Part shown: one piece after another, positions 41,654 through 52,659 of the stretch
Numbering within the stretch: the stretch's first letter is position 1
Layout of the letters: every line of letters starts with the position of its first letter
Assembly: GCA_964016985.1 (NCBI GenBank)
Contig: OZ024830.1
Span: 80,750,386 to 80,814,385, forward strand
Direction of reading: 5' to 3'
Length of the DNA: 64,000 nt
From: Anodontia alba
Lineage: Eukaryota > Mollusca > Bivalvia > Lucinida > Lucinidae
The notes under the pieces: generated by a model
The model's database searches: none
The model's input: the letters and a program-made list of their open reading frames with translations, nothing else
Told to the model about the DNA's origin: nothing
Made by a program: the position numbers and the translations under genes

Positions 41654-42935
41654 CGAGGGCAAGTCAATAAGTAACCAGTCTATCCCATTTTCAATTGACC
41701 GAGATACCTACAATTTTCATGCCTTGTTTCAATACATGTTTTAGGTCTGAGAGCAAAATTGCATCCTTATCGTGTCATTCCCTCATAAGATATTGAATGT
41801 CAAACATGACTAGCGATGCAAAACCAAGCATTTCGTCAAAAGTTGAGTACCGTCTTTAATTCGGTACTTGTATTTGAAAGGAAAAACAGGTCAGGAAGTA
41901 CATTGCGAGTTGACCAATGTTTATGGTCTTCTGCACCATCGTATGCACAAGTTAAATTCTGGGTTGGGGAATTCAAACGCGGTAGAACGTCTTAAGAAGA
42001 CGAAACCAGGTCTGGACGCCCATCAGATGCCACAGATGAAGAAATAAGTAACAAAGTACGGAATCTGGTGTACTCTGATAGGCGAGTTAAGGTGGAAGAA
42101 ATAGCGAATGCATTACACATTTCACATGGTAGCATTTCAACAATTTCACATGATCGCTTGGGTATGCGCAATCTAACAGCCCGTTGGGTCCCAAAATCCC
42201 TTAGCGACGAGCAAATGGCAACCAGAGCATCAGTATGCAGCGCATTGTTGAAGCGGTTTAGGTCAAAGGAAGATGATTTCCTTTCACGTCTGGTGACTGT
42301 AGATGAGACCTGGGTCCTTTATTATGAGCCAGAGAATAATGCTCAAAGTCGCCAGTGGGTAGGGCCGGGGTCTCCGAGGCCAAAGAAGTTCAAAACGCAA
42401 CCCTCTGCTGGCAAGGTGATGGCAACTGTATTTTGGGACGCACAAGGCGTTATTATGTTGGACTTTCTAGCAAAGAAAAGTACAATAACAGGTACGTATT
42501 ATGCAAATTTGCTCGACCAACTGAGAACTGCGATCCGTGAAAAACGCCGAGGTAAATTCTCAGAAGGGATTCTGCTCCAACAGAATAATGCGAGAGTCCA
42601 CACTTGCAAAATTGCAATGGTTGCCGTTGAGCGGAATGGGTACGAGCTAATACCGCTACCCGCCTATTCTCCGGACTCAGCTCCTAGTGACTATTTCCTA
42701 TTCCCAAACTTGAAAAAGGATATCCGTGGACATCATTTCCGGTCCAACGAAGAAGTTGTGGCGGCAGTTGAGGAGTGGGTCGGAGACAAGGACCCTTGCT
42801 TCTTCAGTTCTGGGCTGATGGTACTGGAACACCGTTGGTCCAAGTGCATCATTCTAGAGGGCAATTACATCGAAAAAGAAGAGATCGATCTCACCCAGAA
42901 ATAAGTTCGGCTGTTTTTTTATTGACTCGCCCGCG
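41654..42935 (+). mobile_element. mariner-family transposon, 1282 bp, TA target
   Basis: Terminal repeats CGAGGGCAAGTCAATAA and TTATTGACTCGCCCGCG lie inside TA duplications at 41652-41653 and 42936-42937. Size and ends are usual for mariner. The element is complete in structure but its transposase is broken. Confidence 0.93.
41806..42904 (+). pseudogene. mariner transposase, frameshifted and catalytically dead
   Basis: From ATG 41806 the frame reads MTSDAKPSISSKVEYR and hits TAA at 41857. Similarity then continues in a second frame (YLKGKTGQEVHCELTNVYG, from 41868) and a third (SAPSYAQVKFWVGEFKRG), which carries a TAA at 41993 and then stays open to 42902-42904. The open part has the helix-turn-helix piece ISHGSISTI, WVPKSL, VTVDETW with the first catalytic Asp, YSPDSAPSDY with the third, and DD34D spacing. 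The second catalytic Asp (QQDNARVH in active relatives) is Asn here (QQNNARVH). Two frameshifts, two stops and the lost Asp make it inactive. Confidence 0.93.
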
Positions 42936-42944
42936 TAAAAACTC

Positions 42945-43140
42945 AATTATGCAATGTGCCATCTCAATTTGCATTGTTGAAACCGCATTTTGTATTATGA
43001 ACCTGTTCCTGTCGAGGTAGTGTATCCGAATATGCAACATGTACATTTTGGTTGCACCTTTTGTTCTTAAATTAGCATTTGAACATTCCATTATGCATTT
43101 AGACTGGCCCACGTCTAACTGATATATAAACTAACATAAA
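42945..43140. repeat. Dispersed ~195-bp repeat, copy 2
   Basis: Copy of 30395-30600, starting 8 bp after the mariner target duplication. Confidence 0.82.
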
Positions 43141-43170
43141 AACTATTTATATTTTACAAAAATCCAATCT

Positions 43171-43406
43171 TAATAATAATAATAATAATAATAATAATCG
43201 ACTTTATTTATAGAGGGTAACACATTTAGTAATCTAGTACTAATCTTCCATGTGGCCCTCTTTTTTCCTGGGTAGAAACCAGTACTAAGCAATGTGGATA
43301 AAGTCTCTTGCTCAAGGAAACAACACTTGCAGTTAGTGGGGATCGAACCCGGTACCTCTCGATCTCGCGTCCGATACTTTACCACTGCACCACAGCGCTC
43401 CTTTGG
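43171..43406 (-). mobile_element. tRNA-headed SINE with (TAA)n tail
   Basis: The minus strand begins GGAGCGCTGTGGTGCAGTGG (A-box region), has a perfect B box GGTTCGATCCC, then a body with TTTCCTTGAGCAAGAGACTT and ends in (TTA)n at 43171-43198. The tRNA part covers about 43336-43406. Confidence 0.8.
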
Positions 43407-43758
43407 AATATTCTTCTCTCTGATTTGGCTGATCAGTTATGAGTTTCTGACTGGTAAGGGAGCTGATATGTGTAGAAAAATAGACTAGGATGAGTATTTT
43501 ACCTTTGTTAGATTAGAAATGTAAAACTCATAGCGTGGTGCCAGGCTGTTATGCATTATGCAGTTCTGATTTTTCAGTGGCTCGGCGGGACATCGGTCAT
43601 TAAGGAGTCGGTAACATTCGATAATGTCCGTGAAATTGCTCGATTTTTTTCCGGCGGCAAGCGTTCGTTTGAGTTTGTATGGTGGTGCATATTTCGCAAA
43701 GACAGCGTCAGTAGATAGGTCAACAGCATCAGCTTGGGCTATTCACAGCGAATGTTTT

Positions 43759-43860
43759 TCATAGCTTCAGATAATCTAATTATTCACCATTTTTCTGCCT
43801 TTTCCATGAAACATTTGCTGTGGTGCACATTAGAATCACCTCGGCGAGATATACTGATAA
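43759..43860. mobile_element. MITE family B remnant
   Basis: ATAGCTTCAGATAATCT followed by TTCCATGAAACATTTGCTGTG and CACATTAGAATCACCTCGGC; the right half is lost. Confidence 0.5.
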
Positions 43861-44320
43861 TCATTATACATGTAATCACCTCACCGAGGAAATTATACTC
43901 TGAGTATTGGATAGCTACACACGGAAAAAGTAGATAATCTACCACTGGAGCCATCATATGACGAAAGCGCTTTACTATGGAGGCTATTCGAATGAAATGT
44001 CACCCTGTGTGATCACTGAGAAATGTCGTTTGCAATGATGAATAAGAAGAACCTCCTTGTGTTACCGACCGGGGTTACCGAACCAGCTCATTTACCTTCC
44101 ACAAAACTAAGACTTTTCTTGTTTGAAGATGTTATCAACCCGTGTATAGAGGCGGGGAATAAAATGCCACTTCGTTCACGCCCAAACCTACGCATCCGGA
44201 TAGGGATGGACAGAGTTCCTTTGGTCTCCCATTTTTTTATTGGTGTTCCTGATTTATTCCATTTTATTTTACCTATGTATTTTATTTATTTTTGCCAGTC
44301 TTGTTCCCCAAAAGATATTC
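43861..44320. other. GGT intron 1, no supported gene
   Basis: A 136-codon ORF (44023-44433) runs into a MITE and has no recognisable domain or splice context. Confidence 0.4.
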
Positions 44321-44597
44321 CAACACGAAAACATGCCTATATAATTTTGATCCCTTATACCCCACTTTTATATAGTAAAACTGTGGTTTACAGGGGTATG
44401 CACTATTTTTCTTATTTCTGCTCAAAAACATAGATTGTGGGTACTCATTAGAACCGCCACGTCGAGGCGGTTCTAACGAGTACCCACAAGCTATGTTTTG
44501 AGCAGAAATATGAAAAATATTAGAATTTTATCTGAAAATTTTCATTTTTTGGTGGTAGAAGTTTTCAGTTTATATGAATAGGCATGATTTCGTAATG
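44321..44597 (+). mobile_element. MITE family A, copy 8
   Basis: Left end missing its first bases (AACACGAAAACATGCC); core at 44429-44500 with one arm changed near the tip (CCGCCACGTCGAGGCGG). Confidence 0.85.
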
Positions 44598-44639
44598 ATA
44601 CGTCATTAATCTCTTCTTGTCCTGCAGCTTTTGAACATT

Positions 44640-44965
44640 TTGGCGATCAGTCACGAACGTTGCCATCCCTGTGACACTATTATGACATCTGTATTTGTCT
44701 GACATAAATACAAATGCAAGAAATATTTTAGTTGACAACTATATAGCGTGTAACAGTTTCATAATGGCGACATTATGCCCAAAACTGTCCCAGAAACTGA
44801 ACAGCACATGTTTTAGCGCACCGTCACTAACATTACCTTCGCTGAGATATTTTTATGACCTTATCTGTATTTGTCTGACAGACTTGTAAATGCAATATAT
44901 ATTTTATTTGACAATTTAACAGAGTGTAACAGTTTCCTCATGGCGACTTTGTGCCAAAATCTATC
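44640..44965. repeat. Two-unit ~175-bp tandem duplication
   Basis: TATTATGACATCTGTATTTG / TTTTATGACCTTATCTGTATTTG, TGTAACAGTTTCATAATGGC / TGTAACAGTTTCCTCATGGC, and GCGCAC / AACATTTTAG parts repeat once. Confidence 0.65.
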
Positions 44966-44999
44966 AATAGAACATTTTAGACAACTATACGATTAAATC

Positions 45000-45138
45000 A
45001 GAAACCCAGTCCGCTTTTTTATGGAATGGTATGGAAACAAATACGCACCCGAACAGCTCGTTTATGTAAATAAGCTATGTTTTCTTTTTCTTTTTTTAAT
45101 ATCAAAGAAGGAATTGGAGGGTGAGGATGTGTGTGTGT

Positions 45139-45169
<31 letters not shown>

Positions 45170-45420
45170 GGGGAAGGGGGCGCTTACAGCTATTAAAATT
45201 ATTAAATTGAGTGACGAGTTTGGGCCGTCTGGTCAGATTCAGCTGTCACGAATTTAAACTCTGTTCGAAGTTACGATGCAACAAAATCAGACAAATCTTA
45301 ACCACGTTTCCTCTTCAGTCGCAGTTTGGTGCCTTCGTGGAATTATTACTTGAGATGCTGATCTACGGTCTAGCTAATGAAAACTGTTAACAAATACTGA
45401 AACTAATCTTTCTTTTTCGG

Positions 45421-45486
<66 letters not shown>

Positions 45487-46218
45487 GGGGCTATATTACG
45501 CTCTCTCCTCCGTGTTACCGATAATTCTTGCAAAATTCTTATGGTTATTGTCGAGAACAGACGAGTGTTTACGAGAAAGTACGAATGAGTGACCACAGCG
45601 CCACAGTCCGAGCATAATCGGAAACAAAAGTTGCAAAAAGCGAAAGAAGAAGTGAAGAAACCAAGGCAAATTCCAAAATCAAACTTCCATCATGCATATC
45701 ATAATGAACCCCTTTTCACATTGCTATCTTCCTTACTAAGCGCTCTTCAACTGAAAAAATCAGGAAAGTAATTATAATAAAACGATAGGGCCAGTGGCAG
45801 AACTGACACACTTTTAAAATATGTTACGATGGTTTAAAGTCGTTTCATTGGCCTTTTGAAGTTTTGAAGTATTTCATTTAATGAATGTCAATTTTAAAAA
45901 GTGTATTATTCCGGTAACTAAGTTATACACCTTGACACTGAATTCCGTCATAGTTTCTGATGGCAGTTAGAATAATAAAACATCTATACCAGGCCCTCGG
46001 ACCTAATAATAAATGTATATTGGGTCCAAGCCCGGCCATACTTTTGTTTTGGATATCAATTTACGAATGGTCCCATTTATCGTAAAGACATGCATACTAA
46101 ACTTAACTAACGAAATAAATAAATAAATTTGCCATAAATAATACAACATTTCACTGATTAATAATAATTCCATGCGTCATCTTTCTCAAATGTTCTGATA
46201 ATAAAGAGAACATTAATA
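45000..46218. other. GGT intron 1 with simple repeats
   Basis: Holds (GT)n plus G run at 45126-45173 and (CT)n at 45424-45482. A 60-codon ORF at 45589 has no known motif. CGGACCTAATAATAAATGTA, TATTGGGTCCAAG near 45999 is inversely repeated near 57250, a minor dispersed repeat. Confidence 0.5.
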
Positions 46219-46686
46219 CATTATGAAAACACGCCTATTCAAATATATTGAAAATTTCACCACCAAAAACTGAAAGTTTTCAGATAGAAATTCTGATATT
46301 TTTCATACTTCTGCTCAAAAACATAAATTGTGGGTACTCGTTAGAACCGCCTTGCCATGTGTACTCGTTAGAACCTCCTCGACAATACAATACAATACAA
46401 TACAATACAATACAATACAATACAATACAATACAATACAATACAATACAATACAATACAATACAATACAATACAATACACCACCACAATACAATACAACG
46501 CAACGCAACGCAACGCAACGCAACGCAACGCAACGCAACGCAACACAACACAACACAATATAATTCAATCTATGTATCTATGTGTTTGAGCAGAAATAAG
46601 AAAAATAATGTTTACCCCTGTAAACCCCAGTTTTACTATACAAAATTGGGGTTTCAAGGGGTCATCATTATAGGCATGTTTTCGTG
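46219..46686 (-). mobile_element. MITE family A, copy 9, with a microsatellite in its hairpin
   Basis: Both ends are present (CATTATGAAAACACGCC and CATGTTTTCGTG). The left core arm is readable to CGTTAGAACCTCCTCGA; from there to about 46562 the other arm is replaced by (CAATA)n and (CGCAA)n, after which TCTATG and TTTGAGCAGAAATAAG resume. Confidence 0.88.
46381..46562. repeat. (CAATA)n then (CGCAA)n microsatellite
   Basis: About 20 CAATA units change to about 10 CGCAA and a few CACAA units. All six frames stay open, which explains the long ORFs. Confidence 0.97.
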
Positions 46687-46689
46687 TAC

Positions 46690-46980
46690 GCTAGAGGGCG
46701 TAAGCAGTGTTGCAAACTTCATTACTTCTCATGAAGAGTCTCAAAAAAAAAAACAAAAAAAAAAAACAAAAAAAAAACAAACGAAACTCCAATTTTCTAA
46801 TCTGTAGTGTGTTCTTTGTTTCTAAAGGCAATCTTTTAGACGTTTATTTAACCTGTATAATCATGAGCGCGTGTCAAAAGAAAGTATATACATTGTCGGT
46901 AAATCATGACACTAACCTTTGATTAATTGGATGATTTAGCTCCTAAAAACTAATCAAATGCCTGCCGAAAGAGCGGCACG
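46690..46980. other. GGT intron 1, A-rich, nothing recognised
   Basis: A-rich tract at 46742-46787. Confidence 0.4.
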
Positions 46981-46984
46981 CGTC

Positions 46985-47174
46985 ACAATACAATATAATA
47001 CAATACAATACATCACAATACAATACAATACATTACACCATAATACAATACGATACAATACAATACAATACACCACAACACACCACAATATAATACAATA
47101 CAATACAATACAATACAATACAATACAATACAATACAATACAATACAATACAATACTATACAGTACAATACAAT
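46985..47174. repeat. (CAATA)n microsatellite, second site
   Basis: About 37 units, with variants CACCA and CATCA. Only 420 bp from the preceding one. Confidence 0.97.
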
Positions 47175-47387
47175 ACCTTTATTCGGCATTAAACATTATA
47201 CAATGTTATATAGCCTACAAAATACAGTGTAGCGAGAAATACATTCTTTTTTTTTTTCAGAGAAACAAACTGATCTGTTGAATGACAGTAAGATTTTAGA
47301 GATCTTTAAAAGACAGTCGTAAATGAACAATAAGAAAGTAAGAAAATAAGAAAATATTAAAACTTTTTAGTAAATAGATCTGTCAAG

Positions 47388-47425
<38 letters not shown>

Positions 47426-47435
47426 ATCAGCAGGC
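47175..47435. other. GGT intron 1, nothing but an A run
   Basis: A run at 47391-47424 just before a MITE. Confidence 0.5.
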
Positions 47436-47579
47436 TATTACGAAAACACGCCTATTCAAATATATTGAACATTTCACCTCGATAAACTGAAAATTTTCAG
47501 AATAAAAAAAAACTGACATTTTTCAAATTTCTGCACAAAACATAGATTTTGGGTACTCGTTAGAACCGCCTCGCATCTT
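47436..47579 (-). mobile_element. MITE family A, copy 10, truncated at the core
   Basis: Left half intact from ATTACGAAAACACGCC to TCGTTAGAACCGCCTCG, where it stops at the hairpin tip; unrelated DNA follows. Confidence 0.82.
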
Positions 47580-47820
47580 CTAGGTGAAGTGGCCTCCGCA
47601 TTGTCGCCTGCTGAATTCTCCGAAAAGGCCCCTTCCGATTAGGTGGCATTTTATTGCTTTTCAAACCCAACTCGGGGGCTTTCCATAAGCTCAACACGGG
47701 TCAGGACACGTTTGAGGTGCCGCAAGATAATACCAGCAAACTGACGTGTGTGTAGCGATGATTCGGATCAGCTTGGACAAACGTTCAGCTTGATCAGAGT
47801 TTCATTTATATGTTGTAAGT

Positions 47821-48409
47821 TCAGTGGATAAATATTCATTACGAAAATATGCCTTTTCAAATATACTGAAAATTTTACAACCAAGAAAGGAAAATTTTCA
47901 AATAAAAATTCTGATATTTTTCATATTTCTGCTCAAAACATAGATTGTGGGTACTTCTAACGATACCCACAATCTATGATTTTTAGCAAAATAAATAAAT
48001 TAATGTATACCCCTGTAAATCCAGGTTTATCATATAAAAGTGGGGTTCAAGGGGTCAAAATTATATAGGCGTATTTTCGTGATGTTACCCAAAACGTGTA
48101 CTCTTTTTTCTTGCGATCAGAGATCACTGACCATAAAAAAAAAATCGAATAATTACATCATGTAGGCTGATATGAGTCTTCACTGGGTACGCATGTGATC
48201 TTAATAATTTTGTCGCGCTTCGGCTCACTAATATGTCAGGAAAACACGTTCGTTAGTCTTTCAAATGAGCGTATGAAATAAACAATAACTTATCGGACAA
48301 TACCTTTATTAGTCTAGAAGCCGTGGAAAAGACCGTCTTTCAAGATAATTATAAATATATAATAGTGAAAAACTCTGATTATTAGACTATCGTAACCATA
48401 GTTCTTTCA
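47821..48409. repeat. ~330-bp tandem duplication, unit 1 (with MITE inside)
   Basis: Unit landmarks: TTCAGTGGAT, TTACCCAAAACGTGT, TTCTTGCGATCAG, TAATTACATCATGTAGGCTG, TCTTCACTGGGTACGCATGT, GTCGCGCTTCGGCTCACT, AAGACCGTCTTTCAAGATAA, ACTATCGTAACCATAGTTCT. Interrupted by family A copy 11. Confidence 0.85.
47837..48084 (-). mobile_element. MITE family A, copy 11, tip deleted
   Basis: Ends CATTACGAAAATATGCC and TATTTTCGTGATG. The core lacks its tip: GATTGTGGGTACTTCTAACG, ATACCCACAATC. Versus unit 2 the host site gains TT. Confidence 0.87.
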
Positions 48410-48723
48410 GTGGATTAATATTACCCAAAACATGTGTTCTTTTTTCTTGCGATCAGCGATCACTGACCATAAAAGAACAGATAATTACATCATGTAGGCT
48501 GATATGAGTCTTCACTGAGTACGCATGTGATCTTAATAATTATGTCGCGCTTCGGCTCACTCATATGTCAGGAAAACACGTTTGTTAGTCTTTCAAATGT
48601 TTGTATGAAATAAACTATAACTTTGGACGGTATACGGATAATATCCCTCCCGGACGAAATCCCTTCCGCTCATTTTTGTATAGGTGGACAAAATCCCTTC
48701 TGTATTTTTTTGCAACATGGATA

Positions 48724-48726
<3 letters not shown>

Positions 48727-48779
<53 letters not shown>
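48727..48779. repeat. (GT)n microsatellite
   Basis: About 26 GT units in the MULE-like element. Confidence 0.97.
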
Positions 48780-48780
<1 letters not shown>

Positions 48781-49239
48781 CTTGTACAGTGGGAATACAT
48801 GTGCTGTGTCTTGAGAAAATCTGGCCGCCGAGTGTGCAATCTGCCAAGAGTGAGGGCTGGTGCACCTTCGCTGCTTGCTGTCCGCATAATTTTGAATAAA
48901 TGGCTAACCAGCTCTAAGACAGCTTTTAAGGCAGAGCTCATATCCATGTATTTTCATATAGATTTGTTTTTTTATTAATGTAAATACTTGAAAAAATTTA
49001 AGTCTTACTGTCTCTCACAATTCTTTTAGAATAGCAGTTGTATATGTACTTACGTGTTTTATACGAGTATATAAGATATATATTTTTGTATACACTGGTG
49101 AGACAAAAATAAAATAAAATGCTCTTTTTACAAGGTGGACAAAATCCCTTTTGTGAATTTTCCAACTGGGACAAAACCCCATCCCGGCTGAAATCCCCTA
49201 CATCTCTCCAAGCTGATCAGAGTCTTGGCCACTTGGCTA

Positions 49240-49915
49240 CTATTTTAGCATTTTCCTCAATAGCGGGCGAAGACTCAAATTGCTTGGAGGATCCAATTTC
49301 TTGCATTGAACATTTCCTACAATAACATATTCTTCAAGTGAAAACTCCGATAAGACTGCACAGCCACAATTCTTGGGACCTTCGTTATCCTTTAAGTACA
49401 CAGTGATGCTTTTGATCAAACTTTTCAATGTGGAGGATCCAATTTCTTGCATTGAACATTTCCTAATTTAACCCGTTCTTCAAGTGAAAACTCCGATAAG
49501 ACTGCACAGCCACAATTCTTGGGACCTTCATTACCCTTTAAGTAAACAATAAACAGTAATGCGTTTGATCAAACTTTTGGATGTGGAGGATACAATTACT
49601 TGCATTGAACATTTCCTACAATAGCATGGTCTTCAAGTGAAAACTCCGATAAGACTGCACAGCCACAATTCTTGGACCTTCATTACGCTTTAAGTAAACA
49701 ATAAACAGTAATGCGTTTGATCAAGCTTTTGGATGTGGAGGATACAATTTCTTGCATTGAACATTTCTTACAATAGCAAGTGAAAACTCCGACAAGACTG
49801 CACAGCCACAACCTTTCGTTATCCTTTAAGTAAACAGTGATGCTTTTGATCAAATTTTTCAATGTGGAGGATCCAATTTCTTGCATTGAACATTTCCTAC
49901 AAGGGACTCTATCCA
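49240..49915. repeat. ~150-170 bp tandem array within the MULE-like element
   Basis: GTGAAAACTCCGATAAGACT, GCACAGCCACAATTCTTGGG, CCTTTAAGTA..CAGTGATG, TTTGATCAAACTTTT and GTGGAGGATCCAATTTCTTG, CATTGAACATTTCCTAC repeat at about 49336, 49484, 49636 and 49785. Confidence 0.9.
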
Positions 49916-50187
49916 CCTTGTAAATTTAGCAGAAGGGATTTTGTCCAAAGAAGGGATTTTGTCCTAGTTGGAAAATTTACAGAAGGGATTCTGTCCACCT
50001 TGTAAAAATAAGCGGGAGGGATTATATCAATGTTGCAAAAACCATGGGAGGGATTATGTCCACCTACACAAAAAATGAGCAGAAGGGATTATGTCCGGGA
50101 GGGATTTTGTCTTATACTCACTTTGGACAATACCTGAAATAGTCTAGAAGCCTTGGAAAAGACCGTCTTTCAAGATAATTAAAAATA

Positions 50188-50463
50188 CATTACGAAAACA
50201 TGCCATTCAAATATACTGAAAAGTTTACCACCAAAAAATGAAAATTTTCGGATGAAAAAATTCTGATATTTTTCATATTTCTGCTCAAAACATAGATTGT
50301 GGGTACTTGTTCGAACCGCCTCGATAAGGCGGTTCAAACGAGTACCCACAATTTATGTTTTTTTATAGAGATAAGTAAAATATTGTATACCACTGTAACC
50401 CCAGTTTTATATGAAAGTGGGGTTTAAGGGGGGCCAAAATTATATAGGCATGTTTTCGTGATG
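50188..50463 (-). mobile_element. MITE family A, copy 12
   Basis: Full copy in unit 2 of the tandem duplication. Left flank AAAAATA, right flank TAATAGTG; the empty site in unit 1 reads TAAATATATAATAGTG. Confidence 0.9.
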
Positions 50464-50519
50464 TAATAGTGAAAAACTCTGATTATTGGACTATCGTAAC
50501 CATAGTTCTTAGTATCATA

Positions 50520-51195
50520 ATGGTAATTCGGGTATATACCAGGTATAAAATATATATTACATAGTTAAGTTGATGTATTTTTGTTTGTAAATAAGTTCAA
50601 AAAGTAAATTTTAATCCTTTGTCCTGAATTTATTAATTTATCTGAAAAGAACCTTGTTTTTATGTGGAAATAATTGAAACTTATGACATGCATGAACACG
50701 AAAGTTCAGCTTGCGGTAAACGAAATATTTATTTTAAGTCTCTAAGCAGAATCTTGACTATTAATACTACTTTAATGAAGCTATTAAAGCCAGTTTGATT
50801 TCACATTTTTTTTTTCGCATTTAATTGATTTGTTCCCATTTATTATCTTCGAGTACATCAATTCTAATATGGAGCGTGTTGAAGATTGCCCCCCTCGATT
50901 GTAATCTTGCTGAGATAACGCCGATTCGATACTTACCTGGACAGTTTGGCGCATGCATACAACAATGTGAAACAAGTCTATTATACCTGATTACAGCATA
51001 ATAGAAGATCCAGACTGCAAAAGCGAGAGGCTTCATAATAAATTGCTTTCATAACATTGCATAATCGAGTTCTCACCTAAGTACTGTTACATTGCAATCA
51101 GTTATCTCTTCATTTGCCAAACAGATCGCAAGTTCGTCATCATCTGCGGAGATTCGTCACGAGCCTACAAATCGCATAAGTTCGTTGCCAAATGC
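50520..51195. other. GGT intron 1, nothing recognised
   Basis: Two overlapping minus-strand ORFs (50784-51036) have no recognisable motif. Confidence 0.4.
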
Positions 51196-51199
51196 AATG

Positions 51200-51690
51200 C
51201 CAGTCTTAAAGGAGAACGCAAAGTAAGTTATTACTGTTTCCTGGAGTAAAATGCTAGACATACCATTTACTTTGACGCAAATTTTATCAAAATCGGTCGA
51301 GAAATAAGGAATTTGCCGTGGTGTGAATATGTTTATAATGGTCGTCATGGATGCCACCATATTTTAGGTCCAAATGAAATATACAAAACTTAATTATAAT
51401 GGGTCTTCAAGACTAGTTTCCTACTTTGTTTTATATATGCTTGGTTAGAATGACAAACAATCATTTTTCCCCAAAATAAATCAAATTTGTAAGAAGAACA
51501 ACTTTTAAAATAAGTTTTCAAAATTTTGTGAAACCTCAAAAGGGCCGGAGCCCATTCCACCATTTCAAACTATTCAATTGAGCATAGCTTCCCTAATTCT
51601 TGACCGATTTTGATCAAATTTGCACCGAAATTCATTGCTAGTAAAGTTCTTTAATTAAAGCACAATAGGCTTTTAGGTTTCGTTCCTCTT
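51200..51690. mobile_element. MITE family I, copy 2
   Basis: AAAGGAGAACGCAAAGTAAG at the left and AGGTTTCGTTCCTCTTTAG at the right; inside are ATCAAAATCGGTCGAGAAAT and TTGACCGATTTTGATCAAAT as opposed halves, and GTCATGGATGCCACCATATT. Confidence 0.6.
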
Positions 51691-51761
51691 TAGAAGAAGG
51701 AGATCAGGTTATGCGGGGGTGTGAACAAGTTCGGAAGAAAAGTTAAAACTCATGGCAAGTA

Positions 51762-52390
51762 CAGTGGGATTTCAATGGCGCTAACATCTTAGGAACCACA
51801 GAAATTTGTTCTAGACATGGGTGGATCGAGCCACTGATCCTGCACCGGGTCAGAAGGCAAATATGGATCATTTTGGATTTTTGATCTATAAATTATAGTA
51901 TGTTGAGTGTATTCATTTGAATCGCTTCGATGAGACGATTCTAATGAATACACACAGCATACATTTTCATGATAAAATGAGAAAAGTTCCCCAAATATCA
52001 TTAAATATTTATTCATTACGAAAACACGCCTATTCAAATATATGGAAAATTTCACCTCCTAAAACTGAAAATTTTCAGAAAAAAATCTCTGATATTTTTC
52101 ATATTTCTGCTCAAAACATAGATTGTGGGCACTCGTTAGAACCGCCTCGGCGAGGCGGTTCTAACGAGTACCACAATATATGTTTTGAGCAGAAATAAGA
52201 AAAAATAATGTATACCCCTATAAACCCCAGTTTTACTATCTAAAAGTGGGGTTTAAGGGGTCAAAATCATATAGGCATGTTTTCGTGATGTTTCTTGAGC
52301 TTTTGGAAGTATTTTCAAGGGACTCCAAAACGAGTTCGAATCAGGCACGGTAACCGAACAATATGCGTTCGAGTCATTTAAGTTTTACTG
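51762..52390 (+). mobile_element. MITE family C, copy 6, carrying a nested family A
   Basis: Ends CAGTGGGATTTCAATGGCG and TTTAAGTTTTACTG, TA on both sides. Core at 51896-51966. Interrupted in its AAATATTTRTT stretch at 52015-52290. Confidence 0.85.
52015..52290 (-). mobile_element. MITE family A, copy 13, nested in family C
   Basis: Full-length; one base missing from the right arm (GAGTACCACAATATATG). Compared with uninterrupted family C copies the T run differs by only one base. Confidence 0.9.
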
Positions 52391-52659
52391 TAAATGCAAT
52401 TTTCGACAATCGGAACACTCTTAGCGTCTTCAAATTTCTGATTCAGTTGGCTATTTGCCAGTTTTATAAAAAAAAAACAAAAACAAAAAAAAAAAACAAA
52501 AATGAAATAATAATAATGATAAAACAGAACTAAGAGCACCAATAATGGTGTTTGAAGTTGCTTGTGACCATCATCTTGGTAGGCTAGTATGTTATTTCAG
52601 GAATTACACACTAGGTAGACAAGTTGTATACAAAGGACTGGGAAACATCCAATGGAGAA

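Larger units (their letters stand above)
48629..50119. mobile_element. MULE-like non-autonomous element, long TIRs, 9-bp TSD
   Basis: ACTTTGGAC is duplicated at 48620-48628 and 50120-50128. The ends are inverted over about 95 bp: ATCCCTCCCGGACGAAATCC, CTTCCGCTCATTTTTGTATA, GGTGGACAAAATCCCTTCTG against the right end. Long TIRs and a 9-bp duplication fit Mutator-like elements; no transposase is present. Inside are a (GT)n and a four-unit tandem array. Confidence 0.75.
48406..50512. repeat. ~330-bp tandem duplication, unit 2, split by two insertions
   Basis: The same landmarks run to 48628, are interrupted by a 1491-bp element, resume at 50129 to 50187, are interrupted by family A copy 12 and finish at 50464-50512. 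Unit 1 lacks both inserts, so it is a natural empty site. Confidence 0.85.

Noticed and set aside
44023..44433. 136-codon ORF as a gene
   Set aside because: It runs into a family A MITE and shows no domain, splice signal or codon pattern.
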